A DNA stretch of 26,611 nucleotides from JAAAPF01 sp964481035 (GCA_964481035.1 CAYZSE010000034.1:1-26611); one strand, 5' to 3'. Shown: positions 1 through 8,405, numbered from the stretch's first letter. Numbers and translations are program-made. The notes: generated by a model not told the origin, from the letters alone.

Positions 1-159
1 GTGTCGAGCACGCGCAAGATCTTCCAGCAGTGCGTTGGCGGCAAATAAACCTGGACCAGCTGAGTGATGATCGCCGGTTGCAACGTGTCCAATCTCTTAG
101 CGAGACCCTTCGTGCATAGGCGGCTTCGACGGAGGTAGCGGCGGTCGTGGCCGGGGCGG
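1..159. other. window edge, unassigned
   Basis: No gene can be assigned with confidence. A reading frame on the minus strand stays open from the window edge through this stretch, but it has no convincing ATG or ribosome binding site and I do not recognise the peptide. A short plus-strand frame from base 1 ends at a TAA at 46-48 and could be the last 15 codons of a gene lying outside the window. Base composition is a little less GC-rich than in the genes that follow. Confidence 0.3.
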
Positions 160-801
160 TCAGGTGGCGGCTCGACCGCCGGGCCGGCGTGGTGGGAACG
201 GCAGCCGGCTCCTGAAGCGCTCGGCGCGGCGACGGATATCCTGCAGGCGCATGACGCCGTCGATGCGCCGATCGAGGAACGCCCAGGTGTCCTCCTGGTC
301 GAGCGAGGTGTCCTCCAGCCAGTAGAGCAGCGTGGTCGTGTAGACCCCGGCGAGCGACAGCCGCTTGGTGTAGACGTTGGCGCCGTCGTCCTTGGTGTCG
401 CCGGCTGCGAGCCACATCCGATCGACCGTCCGCCACAGGTTCTGAAAGCCGCCCATGGCGACGGCCGGCAGCGTGCGGGCGGCGATCGCGCGGCGGGTCG
501 CCTCGCGGTAGGGGGCGAGGGCCTCGAGCCGGGCGCGGACGGCCGCGGCGATGCGGTCGCGCTGGCGCATCTTCGCGACATCGAGGTTGTCGAGCCGCGC
601 CAGCATCTGGCGGTCGGCCCAGTCGTCGAAGGCGTCGAGCAGGCTCTCGCCGCCGCGCGGGAACAGGCGTCGAGCGGTCACCGGCTCCAGCTCGAGATCG
701 CGCGCCGCGGCGGCGAGGGCCTGGCGCCCCCAGCCGTCGAAAGCCACGTGCTCGAGCGCGGCCACGAGCAGCGCGTCTTTTTGAGCTTGGCGGTCGGTCA
801 T
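160..801 (-). CDS. COQ9 family protein (ubiquinone biosynthesis)
   Basis: A 213-residue protein matching the COQ9 family. In mitochondria COQ9 is a lipid-binding accessory protein that presents intermediates to the COQ7 hydroxylase, and alphaproteobacterial homologues are assumed to do the same. The N-terminal third resembles a TetR-like helix-turn-helix fold. The C-terminal half carries the family-typical Trp-rich helices (YTKRLSLAGVY, then LLYWLEDTS, then TWAFLDRRIDGVM). The ATG at 799-801 overlaps the stop of the upstream deformylase gene in an ATGA arrangement, so the two are probably translationally coupled. In many alphaproteobacteria COQ9 lies next to rpsU, as it nearly does here. The Arg/Pro-rich C-terminus looks like low-complexity tail. 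Family assignment is solid; the biochemical role is inferred from homology. Confidence 0.88.
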   Translation of the reverse strand: MTDRQAQKDALLVAALEHVAFDGWGRQALAAAARDLELEPVTARRLFPRGGESLLDAFDDWADRQMLARLDNLDVAKMRQRDRIAAAVRARLEALAPYREATRRAIAARTLPAVAMGGFQNLWRTVDRMWLAAGDTKDDGANVYTKRLSLAGVYTTTLLYWLEDTSLDQEDTWAFLDRRIDGVMRLQDIRRRAERFRSRLPFPPRRPGGRAAT

Positions 802-1103
802 TCAAGGAGGTCCTGTGCTCGGGTCGGGGCGTCCAGCCGGGCGAGAAGATGGCGCACCTCGCGGGTCATGGCCAGGTCGCGTGGATCCCGCAGCCGCATG
901 GGGTAGAGCACGCCGTCGAGATGGTCGACCTCATGCTGCAGCACGCGGGCGAAGAAGCCTTCCGCCTCGCCCTCGACGGCGCGGCCGTCGCGGTCGCGCG
1001 CGCCATAGCGGACCGCCCGGTGGCGCGGCACGAGCCCCTGCCAGTCCGGGATCGAGAGACACCCTTCGAGGCCGAGCTCCACGCCGCCGCCGGCGACGGG
1101 CTC
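798..1103 (-). CDS. peptide deformylase, N-terminus lost in gap
   Basis: The visible 101 C-terminal residues are those of a peptide deformylase, the metalloenzyme that removes formyl groups from nascent proteins. Motif 2 (EGCLSIP, the Cys metal ligand) and motif 3 (QHEVDHLDG, two His ligands and the catalytic Glu) are intact. Motif 1 (GxGLAA) and the start codon should lie in the assembly gap at 1104-1203. By family length roughly 70-80 residues are missing, more than 100 bp can hold, so the gap is probably larger than shown. The PRHRAVRYGARDRDG stretch resembles the second, PDF-like paralogue common in alphaproteobacteria more than the housekeeping def product, so I leave the symbol empty. 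The gene overlaps COQ9 by 4 bp. Confidence 0.88.
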   Translation of the reverse strand, partial: EPVAGGGVELGLEGCLSIPDWQGLVPRHRAVRYGARDRDGRAVEGEAEGFFARVLQHEVDHLDGVLYPMRLRDPRDLAMTREVRHLLARLDAPTRAQDLLE

Positions 1104-1203
1104 NNNNNNNNNNNNNNNNNNNNNNNNNNNNNNNNNNNNNNNNNNNNNNNNNNNNNNNNNNNNNNNNNNNNNNNNNNNNNNNNNNNNNNNNNNNNNNNNN
1201 NNN
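1104..1203. other. assembly gap (100 N)
   Basis: A run of exactly 100 N, the usual placeholder for a gap of unknown length. It hides the 5' end of the deformylase gene and the promoter region of rpsU. The flanks share no terminal overlap that I can see. Confidence 0.98.
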
Positions 1204-1205
1204 GA

Positions 1206-1415
1206 ATGACCGTCGAGGTTCAGGTTCGCGACAACAACGTCGATCAGGCGTTGCGGGCGCTCAAGAAGAAGATGCAACGCGAAGGGCTCTACCGCGAGAT
1301 GCGGATGCGACGCCACTACGAAAAGCCGTCCGAGCGCCGGGCGCGGGAGAAGGCCGAGGCGATCCGCCGTTTCCGCAAGCTGCAGAAGAAGCGCGCCGAG
1401 CGCGACGAGCTCTGA
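1206..1415 (+). CDS. rpsU: 30S ribosomal protein S21
   Basis: A 69-residue, very basic protein with the hallmark S21 sequence: VRDNNVDQALRALKKKMQREG, then HYEKPSERRAREKAEA, then a Lys/Arg-rich helix. S21 sits on the small-subunit platform and takes part in translation initiation. Length agrees with alphaproteobacterial S21 (about 65-75 residues). The ATG at 1206 lies only 3 bp after the assembly gap, so its ribosome binding site and promoter cannot be seen. A slightly longer N-terminus cannot be excluded, but MTVEVQVRDN fits the family. The gene is convergent with the ABC transporter, with 45 bp between the stops. Confidence 0.97.
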   Translation: MTVEVQVRDNNVDQALRALKKKMQREGLYREMRMRRHYEKPSERRAREKAEAIRRFRKLQKKRAERDEL

Positions 1416-1460
1416 GCCACCGGGCTCCATCGAACGCGCCAAAACCCGCGACGTCGACGG

Positions 1461-3122
1461 TCACGACGCCGCGGCATCGCCTTGCTGATCGTTCCACAAG
1501 TGTGCGTACCGCCCGCCCAGGCGTAGCAACTCGGCGTGGTTGCCGCGTTCGACCACCTTGCCCTGCTCCACCACCGCGATGTCGTGCGCATCGACGATCG
1601 TCGATAGGCGGTGGGCGATGACGAGCGAGGTTCGCCCGCGCGTGATCCGTCGGATCGCCGTCTGCAGCGCCCGCTCGGTCACGGTGTCGAGCGCCGAGGT
1701 CGCTTCGTCCAGGACGAGGATGCGCGGGTCCTTCAGCACCATCCGCGCGATCGCCACGCGCTGCTTCTCCCCGCCCGAGAGCTTCAGCCCGCGCTCGCCG
1801 ACCAGCGTTCGATAGCCGTCCGGCAGACCCTCGACGAAGTCGTGGATCTGAGCCACGCTCGCCGCTGCCTCGACGGCCGCCCGATCGGCGCCCGGCCGGC
1901 CGTAGGCGATGTTGGCGCCGATCGTGTCGTTGAACAGCACCGTATCCTGGGGCACGACCCCGATGGCGGCACGCAGGCTCTCTTGGGTCACATGGCGGAG
2001 GTCCTGGCCGTCGATGGCGATGCTGCCGGCGTCCACGTCGTAGAAGCGGCAGAGCAGGCGGACCAGCGTCGACTTGCCGGCGCCGGAGCCGCCCACCACC
2101 GCGACCGTGCGGCCCGCCTCGAGTTGCAGGTCGAGGCCGTCGACCACCGGCCGGCGCGGGTCGTAGCCGAAGCGGACACCGGCGAAGCGCACGGCCCCCG
2201 GTCCGGCGGCGAGGGGCACGGCATCGGCCGCATCGGCGACGGCCGGCTCGATCGCCAACAGGCCGGTCAGGTTCTCGAGGTCGGCGAGCGATTGCTTCAC
2301 CTCGCGGTAGACGAAGCCGAGGATGTTGAGCGGCTGGTAGAGCTGCAGGATGAAGGCGTTGACCAGCACCACGTCGCCGACCGTCATGGTGCCGGTGACG
2401 ACGCCCCAGGCGGCGTTGAACATCAGCGCCGTGACGCCGAGCGCGACGACGGCCTGCTGGCCGAAATTGAGCGCGGCGAGCGAGGTCTGCGAGCGCACCG
2501 CCGCGTCCTCGTAGGCCGCGAGCGAGCGGTCGAGACGCTCGGCCTCGTAGGTCTCGTTGGTGAAGGTCTTGACCGTCTCGTAGTTCAAGAGGCCGTCGAC
2601 GCTGCGCCCGGCGACGTCGTTGTCGCGCTGGTTCATCTCGCGGCGGAACGCCGTCCGCCACTCGGTCGCCAGCACGGTGAACGCCGCGTAAATGACGATG
2701 GTCGCCGCCGTGATCGCGGCGAACGACCAGTGATAGTTCCAGAGCAGGATCCCGATCACCAGCACGAACTCGAAGGCGGTGGGTCCGAGATTGAACAGAA
2801 CCATGCCGAGGAGAAACGTCATCGCCTGCACGCCACGCGAGATCGCCCGCGACAGCTCGCCGGTGCGACGGTCGAGGTGGAACTGAAGGGGCAAGGCGAA
2901 GAGATGGCGGTAGACGCGCAAGGAGAGCCGGCGGCCGGCGCGCTGGGCGACGCGCGCAAAGATGAGCTCGCGCAGGTTGGTGAACAGCGACGCCGCGAGC
3001 CTCGTACCGCCATAGAGCAGCAGCGCCGCGGTCGGCAGGACCACCGCCGCACCTTGGGCGGCGCCCAGGGCGTCCACCACCGCCTTGTAGAAGAAGGGGA
3101 TCTGCACGGCCACGAGCTTGGC
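1461..3122 (-). CDS. ATM1-type ABC exporter, N-terminus lost in gap
   Basis: A half-transporter with fused membrane and ATPase domains, of which 553 residues are visible. The membrane domain contains ATM1 family signatures: LLNYETVKTFTNE, SLAALNFGQQ, TVGDVVLVNAFILQLYQPLN and FVYREVKQSLADLENL. The ATPase domain has Walker A (GGSGAGKST), the ABC signature LSGGEKQR, Walker B (ILVLDEATSALD) and the switch His (IAHRLSTI). Members export glutathione-linked compounds connected with Fe-S cluster biogenesis or heavy-metal detoxification, and work as homodimers in the inner membrane. Family members are about 600-620 residues, so some 50-60 N-terminal residues, including the start of the first helix, are missing in the 3123-3222 gap. 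In-frame sequence beyond that gap does not look like a plausible N-terminus. Confidence 0.92.
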   Translation of the reverse strand, partial: AKLVAVQIPFFYKAVVDALGAAQGAAVVLPTAALLLYGGTRLAASLFTNLRELIFARVAQRAGRRLSLRVYRHLFALPLQFHLDRRTGELSRAISRGVQAMTFLLGMVLFNLGPTAFEFVLVIGILLWNYHWSFAAITAATIVIYAAFTVLATEWRTAFRREMNQRDNDVAGRSVDGLLNYETVKTFTNETYEAERLDRSLAAYEDAAVRSQTSLAALNFGQQAVVALGVTALMFNAAWGVVTGTMTVGDVVLVNAFILQLYQPLNILGFVYREVKQSLADLENLTGLLAIEPAVADAADAVPLAAGPGAVRFAGVRFGYDPRRPVVDGLDLQLEAGRTVAVVGGSGAGKSTLVRLLCRFYDVDAGSIAIDGQDLRHVTQESLRAAIGVVPQDTVLFNDTIGANIAYGRPGADRAAVEAAASVAQIHDFVEGLPDGYRTLVGERGLKLSGGEKQRVAIARMVLKDPRILVLDEATSALDTVTERALQTAIRRITRGRTSLVIAHRLSTIVDAHDIAVVEQGKVVERGNHAELLRLGGRYAHLWNDQQGDAAAS

Positions 3123-3222
3123 NNNNNNNNNNNNNNNNNNNNNNNNNNNNNNNNNNNNNNNNNNNNNNNNNNNNNNNNNNNNNNNNNNNNNNNNNNNNNN
3201 NNNNNNNNNNNNNNNNNNNNNN
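3123..3222. other. assembly gap (100 N)
   Basis: Exactly 100 N, so the real length is unknown. It removes the start of the ABC exporter and the divergent promoter region shared with the GGDEF-EAL-like gene. Only a 5-bp match (TTGGC) is shared by its two edges, which is not informative. Confidence 0.98.
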
Positions 3223-3250
3223 TTGGCTTCACGTCGGTACGGGGAAGGCG

Positions 3251-4945
3251 ATGCAGAGCTCCGGTGCACTCGTGGCGTTGGTGGTGGCCTTGGATGGCGA
3301 CGCGGCGCGCGGCGAGCGATGGGCTTCGCTCTCCGCGCCGTTCATGCGGTTCGTCCTGGCCCCCGGTGTCGGCGAGGCGGCGGAGACGCTGGCCGGTGAG
3401 GACGTCGATGCCGTTCTGGTCGATGTCGGTGCCGCCGCTACCGAAGTCGAGGGCTCCCTGCGACGTATCGTGGGGCTCGCCGGCGGTCGCCCGCTGCTCG
3501 TGGTCGCGCCGGCCGAGGCCGGCTCGGCGAGCGCTGCCGGGCGCGTCGCTGCGGATGCGGGGATCAGCGTCGTCGCCGATGGCGGTCCGGCGGAGATCTG
3601 CCGCGCGATCCGGCACGTCGTCGCCGAGTGCCGGCGACGCGAGGCGGAGCGCTCGGCGGACCGTCTCGACGCCCTCACCGGCGTGCTCGGGCGCGAGGCG
3701 TTCCGCGAGGAGGTCGCAACGCGGCTCTCGGCCAGCTGGACCTCTTCGGCGGCGATGGTGCTCGATGTCGACAAGCTCTCCACCGTCAACGACCTGATCG
3801 GTCGCGACGCCGCCGACCGGTCGCTCGCGGCGTTGGCCGAGCGCTTGAACGGCGCGCTGCGCGACGACGAGGTGCTGGGCGTCGCCGACGCCGGCCGCTT
3901 CTTGTTCTGGATGCCCGTCGGCGCGTTCGCCGAGCGGGCGCCGTTGCGCGCGCGCGAGCTGCTCGAGGTCGTCGCACGGCCGATGCCCGCCGCCGGGCGT
4001 CGGCTCAACCTCACGGCCGCCGCCGGCGTCGCCTTCCATCCGATGGACGCCGCCGGCATCGACACCCTGGTCGCCCGCGCCGAGGCGGCGATGTATCGCG
4101 CCAAGGCCGACGGGCCGAACACCTACCGCCTGCACCAGACCGCACTCATCGGGGCGGCGCCCGCTCAGCTCAAGAAGCGCGCCGTCGCCCGCCGCGAGAT
4201 CGACCGGAACAGCCTCGAGCTGGTCTTCGAGCCGCAGCTCGACCTCCGCACCGAGCGGCCCCGCGCGGCCCGTCTGCGATTGCGCTCGCGGTCGGACGGC
4301 GCGTTGATCCATCTCTCGGCGGATGAGATCGACGACCTGGCGTTGCCGATCATCCGGTGGACCCTGGAGACCGCCGGCGCGCAGATGGCCGGCTGGCTCG
4401 CGCAGGAGGTGCCGCTCGTGCCCTTGGTGGTCGACCTACCGCTGCAGCTCGTCCACCGCAGCGACGTCGTCGAGATGGTGCGGCGCCGCCTGCAGAGCGC
4501 GGGCTGCCATCCGGCGTGGTTCGAGGTTGCGGTCAAGAGCGATGTCGGGACGCTGCAGGTCACCGATGCGATCACCGCCGACCACTTGCAGGCGCTCCGC
4601 GACCTCGGGCTGCGGGTGACGCTCTCCGGCTGCGGCGGGCGCACCGCCTCGTTGGGGATGATCCGCGACCTCCCGGCCGATGCGATCGAGCTCGCGGCCG
4701 ATCTCGTCGAGGGGCGGCGGCATCGCGCGAGCGACGCGACGGTGCTCGCGGCGCTGGTCGACCTCGCGCTCGTCCTGGGGCTCGAGGTCGGCGCCGCCGG
4801 TGTCGACCGTCCCGGCCTCGCGCGCGAGCTCAAGGACCTGGGCTGCGATTGGGCCAGCGGTGCCTGGGTCGGCGTGCCGATGCCCGCCGCCGCCTTCAGC
4901 GACTGGCTCTCCGGTGGCGGGACGCTGATGAGCGCCGCGTCGTGA
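3251..4945 (+). CDS. degenerate GGDEF-EAL protein with pseudo-receiver N-terminus
   Basis: A 564-residue protein laid out like a cyclic-di-GMP enzyme: a receiver-like alpha/beta domain (about 1-125), a GGDEF domain (about 135-295) and an EAL domain (about 310-555). All the key motifs are altered. GGDEF reads DAGRF (213-217). EAL reads RLR (341-343). The DDFG metal-binding motif reads SGCG. The catalytic Lys of the KID-like motif and the Glu of the AEGVE motif are also gone. DALTGVLGREAF, AEAAMYRAKADG and the closing VPMP are preserved and secure the family call. It is therefore probably an inactive scaffold or regulator, not a diguanylate cyclase or phosphodiesterase. The start at ATG 3251 follows a GGGGAAGG ribosome binding site. 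No membrane segment is seen, so it should be cytoplasmic. Confidence 0.85.
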   Translation: MQSSGALVALVVALDGDAARGERWASLSAPFMRFVLAPGVGEAAETLAGEDVDAVLVDVGAAATEVEGSLRRIVGLAGGRPLLVVAPAEAGSASAAGRVAADAGISVVADGGPAEICRAIRHVVAECRRREAERSADRLDALTGVLGREAFREEVATRLSASWTSSAAMVLDVDKLSTVNDLIGRDAADRSLAALAERLNGALRDDEVLGVADAGRFLFWMPVGAFAERAPLRARELLEVVARPMPAAGRRLNLTAAAGVAFHPMDAAGIDTLVARAEAAMYRAKADGPNTYRLHQTALIGAAPAQLKKRAVARREIDRNSLELVFEPQLDLRTERPRAARLRLRSRSDGALIHLSADEIDDLALPIIRWTLETAGAQMAGWLAQEVPLVPLVVDLPLQLVHRSDVVEMVRRRLQSAGCHPAWFEVAVKSDVGTLQVTDAITADHLQALRDLGLRVTLSGCGGRTASLGMIRDLPADAIELAADLVEGRRHRASDATVLAALVDLALVLGLEVGAAGVDRPGLARELKDLGCDWASGAWVGVPMPAAAFSDWLSGGGTLMSAAS

Positions 4946-5078
4946 GGGGCCGGCGCCGGCGCAATCCCGCGCAGGCCGTCACCGGTCCGCGTGGTTTGGC
5001 GCTTCGGACGTAGACCGGCCGCCCGATCCGGGCTACGTGCCTGACACACTCCCTTTCCTTCGCGGAGACATCGCCGCC

Positions 5079-6434
5079 GTGCAGCCCCGGCCGCAGCTCG
5101 TCACCGGGCCGGTGGCGCCGCTGGTCCGCCGCCTCGCCATTCCCGCGGCCACCGGTTACCTCTTCAACACCCTCTACAACGTCGTCGACAGCATCTATGC
5201 GGGCCTCTGGTCGACGGCCGCGCTCGCTGCGCTCGGCGCCAGCTTTCCGGTCTTCTTCGTCATCGTCGCGACGATGACGGGGCTCGGGATGGGAACCACC
5301 GGGCTGGTCGCCCGCGCGCTCGGCGCCGATGATCGCCGGCGCGCCCTCGCCCTCGCCGATGCCGGCCTGCGGCTCGCCCTCGCCCTCGGCCTCGCCGCGG
5401 CCGCCACCGGCCTCGCCCTCGCCGTACCCGCGCTCGACGTCATGGGCCTCGACGCGGCGGCGCGCGCCCATGCGTTCGCCTACCTCGTGCCGATCATGCT
5501 GGCCGCACCGCTGTTTCTCGCCAACGCGGCGGTCAACGCGCGGCTCGCGGCTCAGGGTGACACCAAGAGCTACCGCAACGCGCTGGTCGTCGGCGCCTTC
5601 GCCAATCTCGCGCTCAACCCGCTCTTGATGTTCGGCCTAGGTCTCGGCGTGGCCGGCATCGCCTGGGCGACGGCATTGATCCAGGCGCTGACGCTCGCTT
5701 ATCTCCGGCACCGCGCGCGCAGCGACGATCTCGCCGCGGAGGTGGCCGAGCCGGCCGACCGGGTGGGGCTGATGGCCGCGCTCGTCCGCCAGTCGCTGCC
5801 GGCGATGGGCAACATGACGCTCATCGGCATCTCGCTGTTCACGATCACCGCCTTCGTCGCCCGCCACGGCGAGGCCGCCGTCGCCGCCTACAGCGCGGCG
5901 CTGCGGATCGAGCAGCTCTTCTTGCTACCCACGGTGGGGCTGAGTGCCGCGGGTCTGACCCTCATCGGCAACGCCTACGGCGCCGCGCGCTTCGAGCGCA
6001 TCGCCCTGATCCTCAAGACCACCACGCTCTATGGGCTCGCCGTGATGGGGCTCGGCACCGTGGTCATTTTCCTCCTGCGGGAGCCGTTGATGACCGTGTT
6101 CTCGCGCGATCCGGCGGTGGTCGCCGTCGGGGCCCGCTATCTGGGCGTCGCGGCGCTCATCCAGTGCGCCTACGTCTTCAACATGATGGGCAACGCCGCG
6201 CTCCAGGGCATCGGCCAACCGGGCTGGGGCTTCGCGGTCGCGCTGGGGCGCTCGCTCGTCGCACCGATCGTCGTTTTGAGCATCGTCGAGATCGTCTTGG
6301 AGCGCGGCCTCGGCGCCATCTTCTGGAGCCTCTTCGCCATCAACTGGACATCCGCCGCGGTCATGGTGTGGCTCGTCACGCACCGCCTGCACGCCGACTG
6401 CGGGCTCCGTCTGACCGCGGCCGCGCGCGGCTGA
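5079..6434 (+). CDS. MATE family efflux transporter
   Basis: A roughly 450-residue polytopic membrane protein of the MATE family, with twelve hydrophobic segments in two similar halves. Family traits include an early PLVRRLAIPA segment, VDSIYAGLWSTAALAALGASFP, the ANAAVNARLAAQGDTK loop, and MGNAALQGIGQP in the second half. MATE proteins export cationic drugs or metabolites in exchange for protons or sodium. I chose GTG 5079 because GGAGA lies 10 bp upstream and MQPRPQLVTGPV resembles family N-termini. GTG 5037 in the same frame would add 14 residues but has no visible binding site. The gene lies 133 bp after the GGDEF-EAL-like gene and ends 7 bp from the convergent dehydratase. Substrate unknown. 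Confidence 0.9.
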   Translation: MQPRPQLVTGPVAPLVRRLAIPAATGYLFNTLYNVVDSIYAGLWSTAALAALGASFPVFFVIVATMTGLGMGTTGLVARALGADDRRRALALADAGLRLALALGLAAAATGLALAVPALDVMGLDAAARAHAFAYLVPIMLAAPLFLANAAVNARLAAQGDTKSYRNALVVGAFANLALNPLLMFGLGLGVAGIAWATALIQALTLAYLRHRARSDDLAAEVAEPADRVGLMAALVRQSLPAMGNMTLIGISLFTITAFVARHGEAAVAAYSAALRIEQLFLLPTVGLSAAGLTLIGNAYGAARFERIALILKTTTLYGLAVMGLGTVVIFLLREPLMTVFSRDPAVVAVGARYLGVAALIQCAYVFNMMGNAALQGIGQPGWGFAVALGRSLVAPIVVLSIVEIVLERGLGAIFWSLFAINWTSAAVMVWLVTHRLHADCGLRLTAAARG

Positions 6435-6441
6435 CGGCGGC

Positions 6442-7413
6442 TCAAAACGGCGGCGGCGTGCGCCCTTCGAGCACCTCGGTTATGACCTCGGTGTCGATGT
6501 TGCCGCCGCAGAGGATGACGGCGGTCGGTCGGCCGGCCATCTGCGCGTTCTCCTGGAGCCGCGCGGCGAGGGCCGCGGCGCCGGCGCCCTCGGCGACGTT
6601 GTGGGTCGCGCGAAAGATCAGCCGGATCGCCTCGGCGACGGCATCGTCGTCGACGACGACGATCCGGTCGGCGCCGCGGCGAATGACGGCGAGTGCCGTC
6701 TCGTCCGGCTCGCGGCAGGCCATGCCGTCGGCGAAGGTCTGGGCGCTCTCGCTGGTGACAACCCGGCCTGCCTCGAACGAGCGCGCGAAGGCCGGCGCAC
6801 CCTGGGCGACCACACCGACGATGGCGGTCCGCAGGCCGAGGCGATCGCGCGCGGCGATCAGCCCGGAGATGCCCGAGCCCATGCCGATCGGCACGTAGAC
6901 CGCATCCAGCGGTCCCGCCGCCTCGAACAGCTCGAGCGCGTAGCTGGCGACGCCCTGGACGAGCCACGGGTGGTAGGAGGGGACCATCTCGAGCCGCCGC
7001 GCCTCGGCGAGCTCGGCCGCGTGGCGGCGGGCCGCGTCGAAGTCGCGGCCGTGGATCACCAGCTCCGCCCCGAAGCCGCGCATCGCGGCGTTCTTCTCGG
7101 GACTGTTGGTCTCCGGCACGACGATGGTGACGGCGAGACCGCTGGCCCTGCCGGCACGGGCGAGGCTCTGGCCGTGGTTGCCGCGCGTCGCGCTGATGAT
7201 GCCCCGGACCTCCGGCTGCGCCTGGCGAAGGGCGTCGCAATAGACGATGCCGCCGCGGACCTTGAACGCTCCGGTCGGCGTGTGGTTCTCGTGCTTGACC
7301 CACAACGGCCCGCCGACCGCGGCTTCGAGCAGCGGCCAACGATATTGCGGGGTCGGTGGCATGTGGGCGTAGACGAGCCGCCGCGCGCTCTCGAGATCGG
7401 TCGGGTCGAGCAT
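6442..7413 (-). CDS. PLP-dependent threonine dehydratase-like enzyme
   Basis: A 323-residue fold-type II PLP enzyme of the serine/threonine dehydratase group. Lys51 in TGAFKVRGG is the expected Schiff-base lysine. RGNHGQ (77-82) binds the substrate carboxylate, and GMGSG is the glycine-rich phosphate-binding loop. The protein ends in CGGNIDTEV without the ACT-type regulatory domain of biosynthetic IlvA, so it resembles catabolic threonine dehydratases or hydroxyaspartate ammonia-lyases; which substrate it uses cannot be told from sequence. GGAGG lies 8 bp before the ATG. It is divergent from the DUF2237 gene (102 bp between starts) and convergent with the MATE gene. Confidence 0.88.
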   Translation of the reverse strand: MLDPTDLESARRLVYAHMPPTPQYRWPLLEAAVGGPLWVKHENHTPTGAFKVRGGIVYCDALRQAQPEVRGIISATRGNHGQSLARAGRASGLAVTIVVPETNSPEKNAAMRGFGAELVIHGRDFDAARRHAAELAEARRLEMVPSYHPWLVQGVASYALELFEAAGPLDAVYVPIGMGSGISGLIAARDRLGLRTAIVGVVAQGAPAFARSFEAGRVVTSESAQTFADGMACREPDETALAVIRRGADRIVVVDDDAVAEAIRLIFRATHNVAEGAGAAALAARLQENAQMAGRPTAVILCGGNIDTEVITEVLEGRTPPPF

Positions 7414-7515
7414 TGAGATCCTCCGCGGCTAGGCCATAGCCGGTCTCGCCGCCCGGGTCGACGCGGCATCGGCGGCGTGCCATGTCTAGTCGTGCGATGA
7501 CGCCGAGGAGCGGAC

Positions 7516-7902
7516 ATGGACGAGAGCGGAGAGGACCGGCAGCGCAACGTCCTGGGCGAGCCGTTGGAAGCGTGCAGTCGAGCTCCGTTGACCGGCTTCT
7601 ACCGGGACGGATGCTGCCATACCGGACCCGAGGACCTGGGCGCGCACGTCGTCTGCGCGGTCATGACCGACGACTTCCTCGCTTTCAGCCGGGCGCGCGG
7701 CAACGACCTCACCACCCCGCGCCCGGAGTTCGGCTTTCCCGGGCTCAAGGAGGGCGACCGGTGGTGCCTTTGCGCCGCGCGGTGGCAGGAGGCCCACCAA
7801 GCCGGGCTCGCGCCCCGTGTCGCCTTGCGCAGCACGCACGAGCGGGCGCTCCGGGTCTGCCGGCTGGCCGACCTCAAGGCGCGGGCGGTGGATCTGAGCT
7901 AG
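7516..7902 (+). CDS. DUF2237 family protein
   Basis: A 128-residue cytosolic protein that matches DUF2237 along its whole length: NVLGEPLEACS, TGFYRDGCCHTGPEDLG, HVVCAVMTDDFL, GNDLTTPRPEFGFPGL and GDRWCLCAARW. The invariant Cys residues (the CC pair and the CLC motif) suggest metal or thiol chemistry, but no function is established for the family. GAGGAG lies 5 bp before the ATG. The last 29 bp overlap the end of the convergent MarR gene, so neither gene has room for a conventional terminator here. Confidence 0.93.
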   Translation: MDESGEDRQRNVLGEPLEACSRAPLTGFYRDGCCHTGPEDLGAHVVCAVMTDDFLAFSRARGNDLTTPRPEFGFPGLKEGDRWCLCAARWQEAHQAGLAPRVALRSTHERALRVCRLADLKARAVDLS

Positions 7903-8368
7903 GGGCGTCGTCGTCCACTCGGTCGAGGGCGTCGGCGAGCTTCGCCATGACCCGGTCGAGGCTGCGTCGCTCGGAGAGGCCGAGCGCCTTGATGAGGTCC
8001 TGCTCCCAGGCGCGAGCGACGTCGGCAATGTCGGCGAACAGGCGCTCGCCCGCCGCGGTGAGCGCGAGGCGCACCACCCGACGATCGCCGCTGTCGGCGC
8101 GACGCGCGACGAGGCCACGCGCGACGAGCCGGCCGGTCGCCCGGCTGACCTGGACCCGGTCGAGGGAGGTACGCTCGGCGAGATCGCCGGCGGTGAGGTC
8201 GTCCGATCGGGCGAGAATGGCGAGGCACCGCCACTCCGGGATCGAGATGCCGAAGCGGTGCTCGTAACGTCGCGCCAGACCACGGCTGACCCGTTGCGAG
8301 AGCACCGCGAGCCGGTAGGGCAGGAAGGTGTCGAGCATCAGAGGATCTTCGGGGAACAAGACCGGCAT
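7874..8368 (-). CDS. MarR family transcriptional regulator
   Basis: A 164-residue winged-helix regulator. The recognition region is ISIPEWRCLAILARSD, then LTAGDLAERTSLDRVQVSRATGRLVARGLVARR, and the wing is DSGDRRVVRLALTAAGERLF, all typical of MarR. Such proteins bind palindromic operators as dimers and release them on binding small phenolic ligands or on oxidation. No Cys likely to serve as an OhrR-type redox sensor is visible. The ATG at 8368 has a GAGG about 9 bp upstream; an internal ATG at 8338 has none. A TTTCA-AA-TGAAA inverted repeat 26 bp upstream is a likely autoregulatory operator. No drug pump or degradation gene adjoins it in the same direction, so its targets are unknown. Confidence 0.92.
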   Translation of the reverse strand: MPVLFPEDPLMLDTFLPYRLAVLSQRVSRGLARRYEHRFGISIPEWRCLAILARSDDLTAGDLAERTSLDRVQVSRATGRLVARGLVARRADSGDRRVVRLALTAAGERLFADIADVARAWEQDLIKALGLSERRSLDRVMAKLADALDRVDDDAPSSDPPPAP

Positions 8369-8393
8369 CGCGACGCGACCTCGCGCGGATTGA

Positions 8394-8405
8394 TTTCAAA
8401 TGAAA
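8394..8405. promoter_or_regulatory. candidate MarR operator (inverted repeat)
   Basis: TTTCA-AA-TGAAA, a perfect 5-bp inverted repeat with a 2-bp spacer, sits 26 bp before the MarR start in an AT-rich pocket of otherwise GC-rich DNA. A second repeat of the same design, GTGTT-TT-AACAC, lies at 8433-8444. MarR proteins commonly bind such sites beside their own gene. The assignment is inferred from position and symmetry. Confidence 0.4.

Noticed and set aside
3223..3269. Possible N-terminus of the ABC exporter beyond the gap
   Set aside because: The in-frame peptide (MHRSSASPSPYRREA) is unlike ABC exporter N-termini and overlaps the start of the GGDEF-EAL-like gene; the gap size is unknown, so the frame is meaningless.
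1611..3797. Plus-strand open frame running through the second assembly gap
   Set aside because: It is antisense to the ABC exporter and continues only because N bases carry no stop codons.
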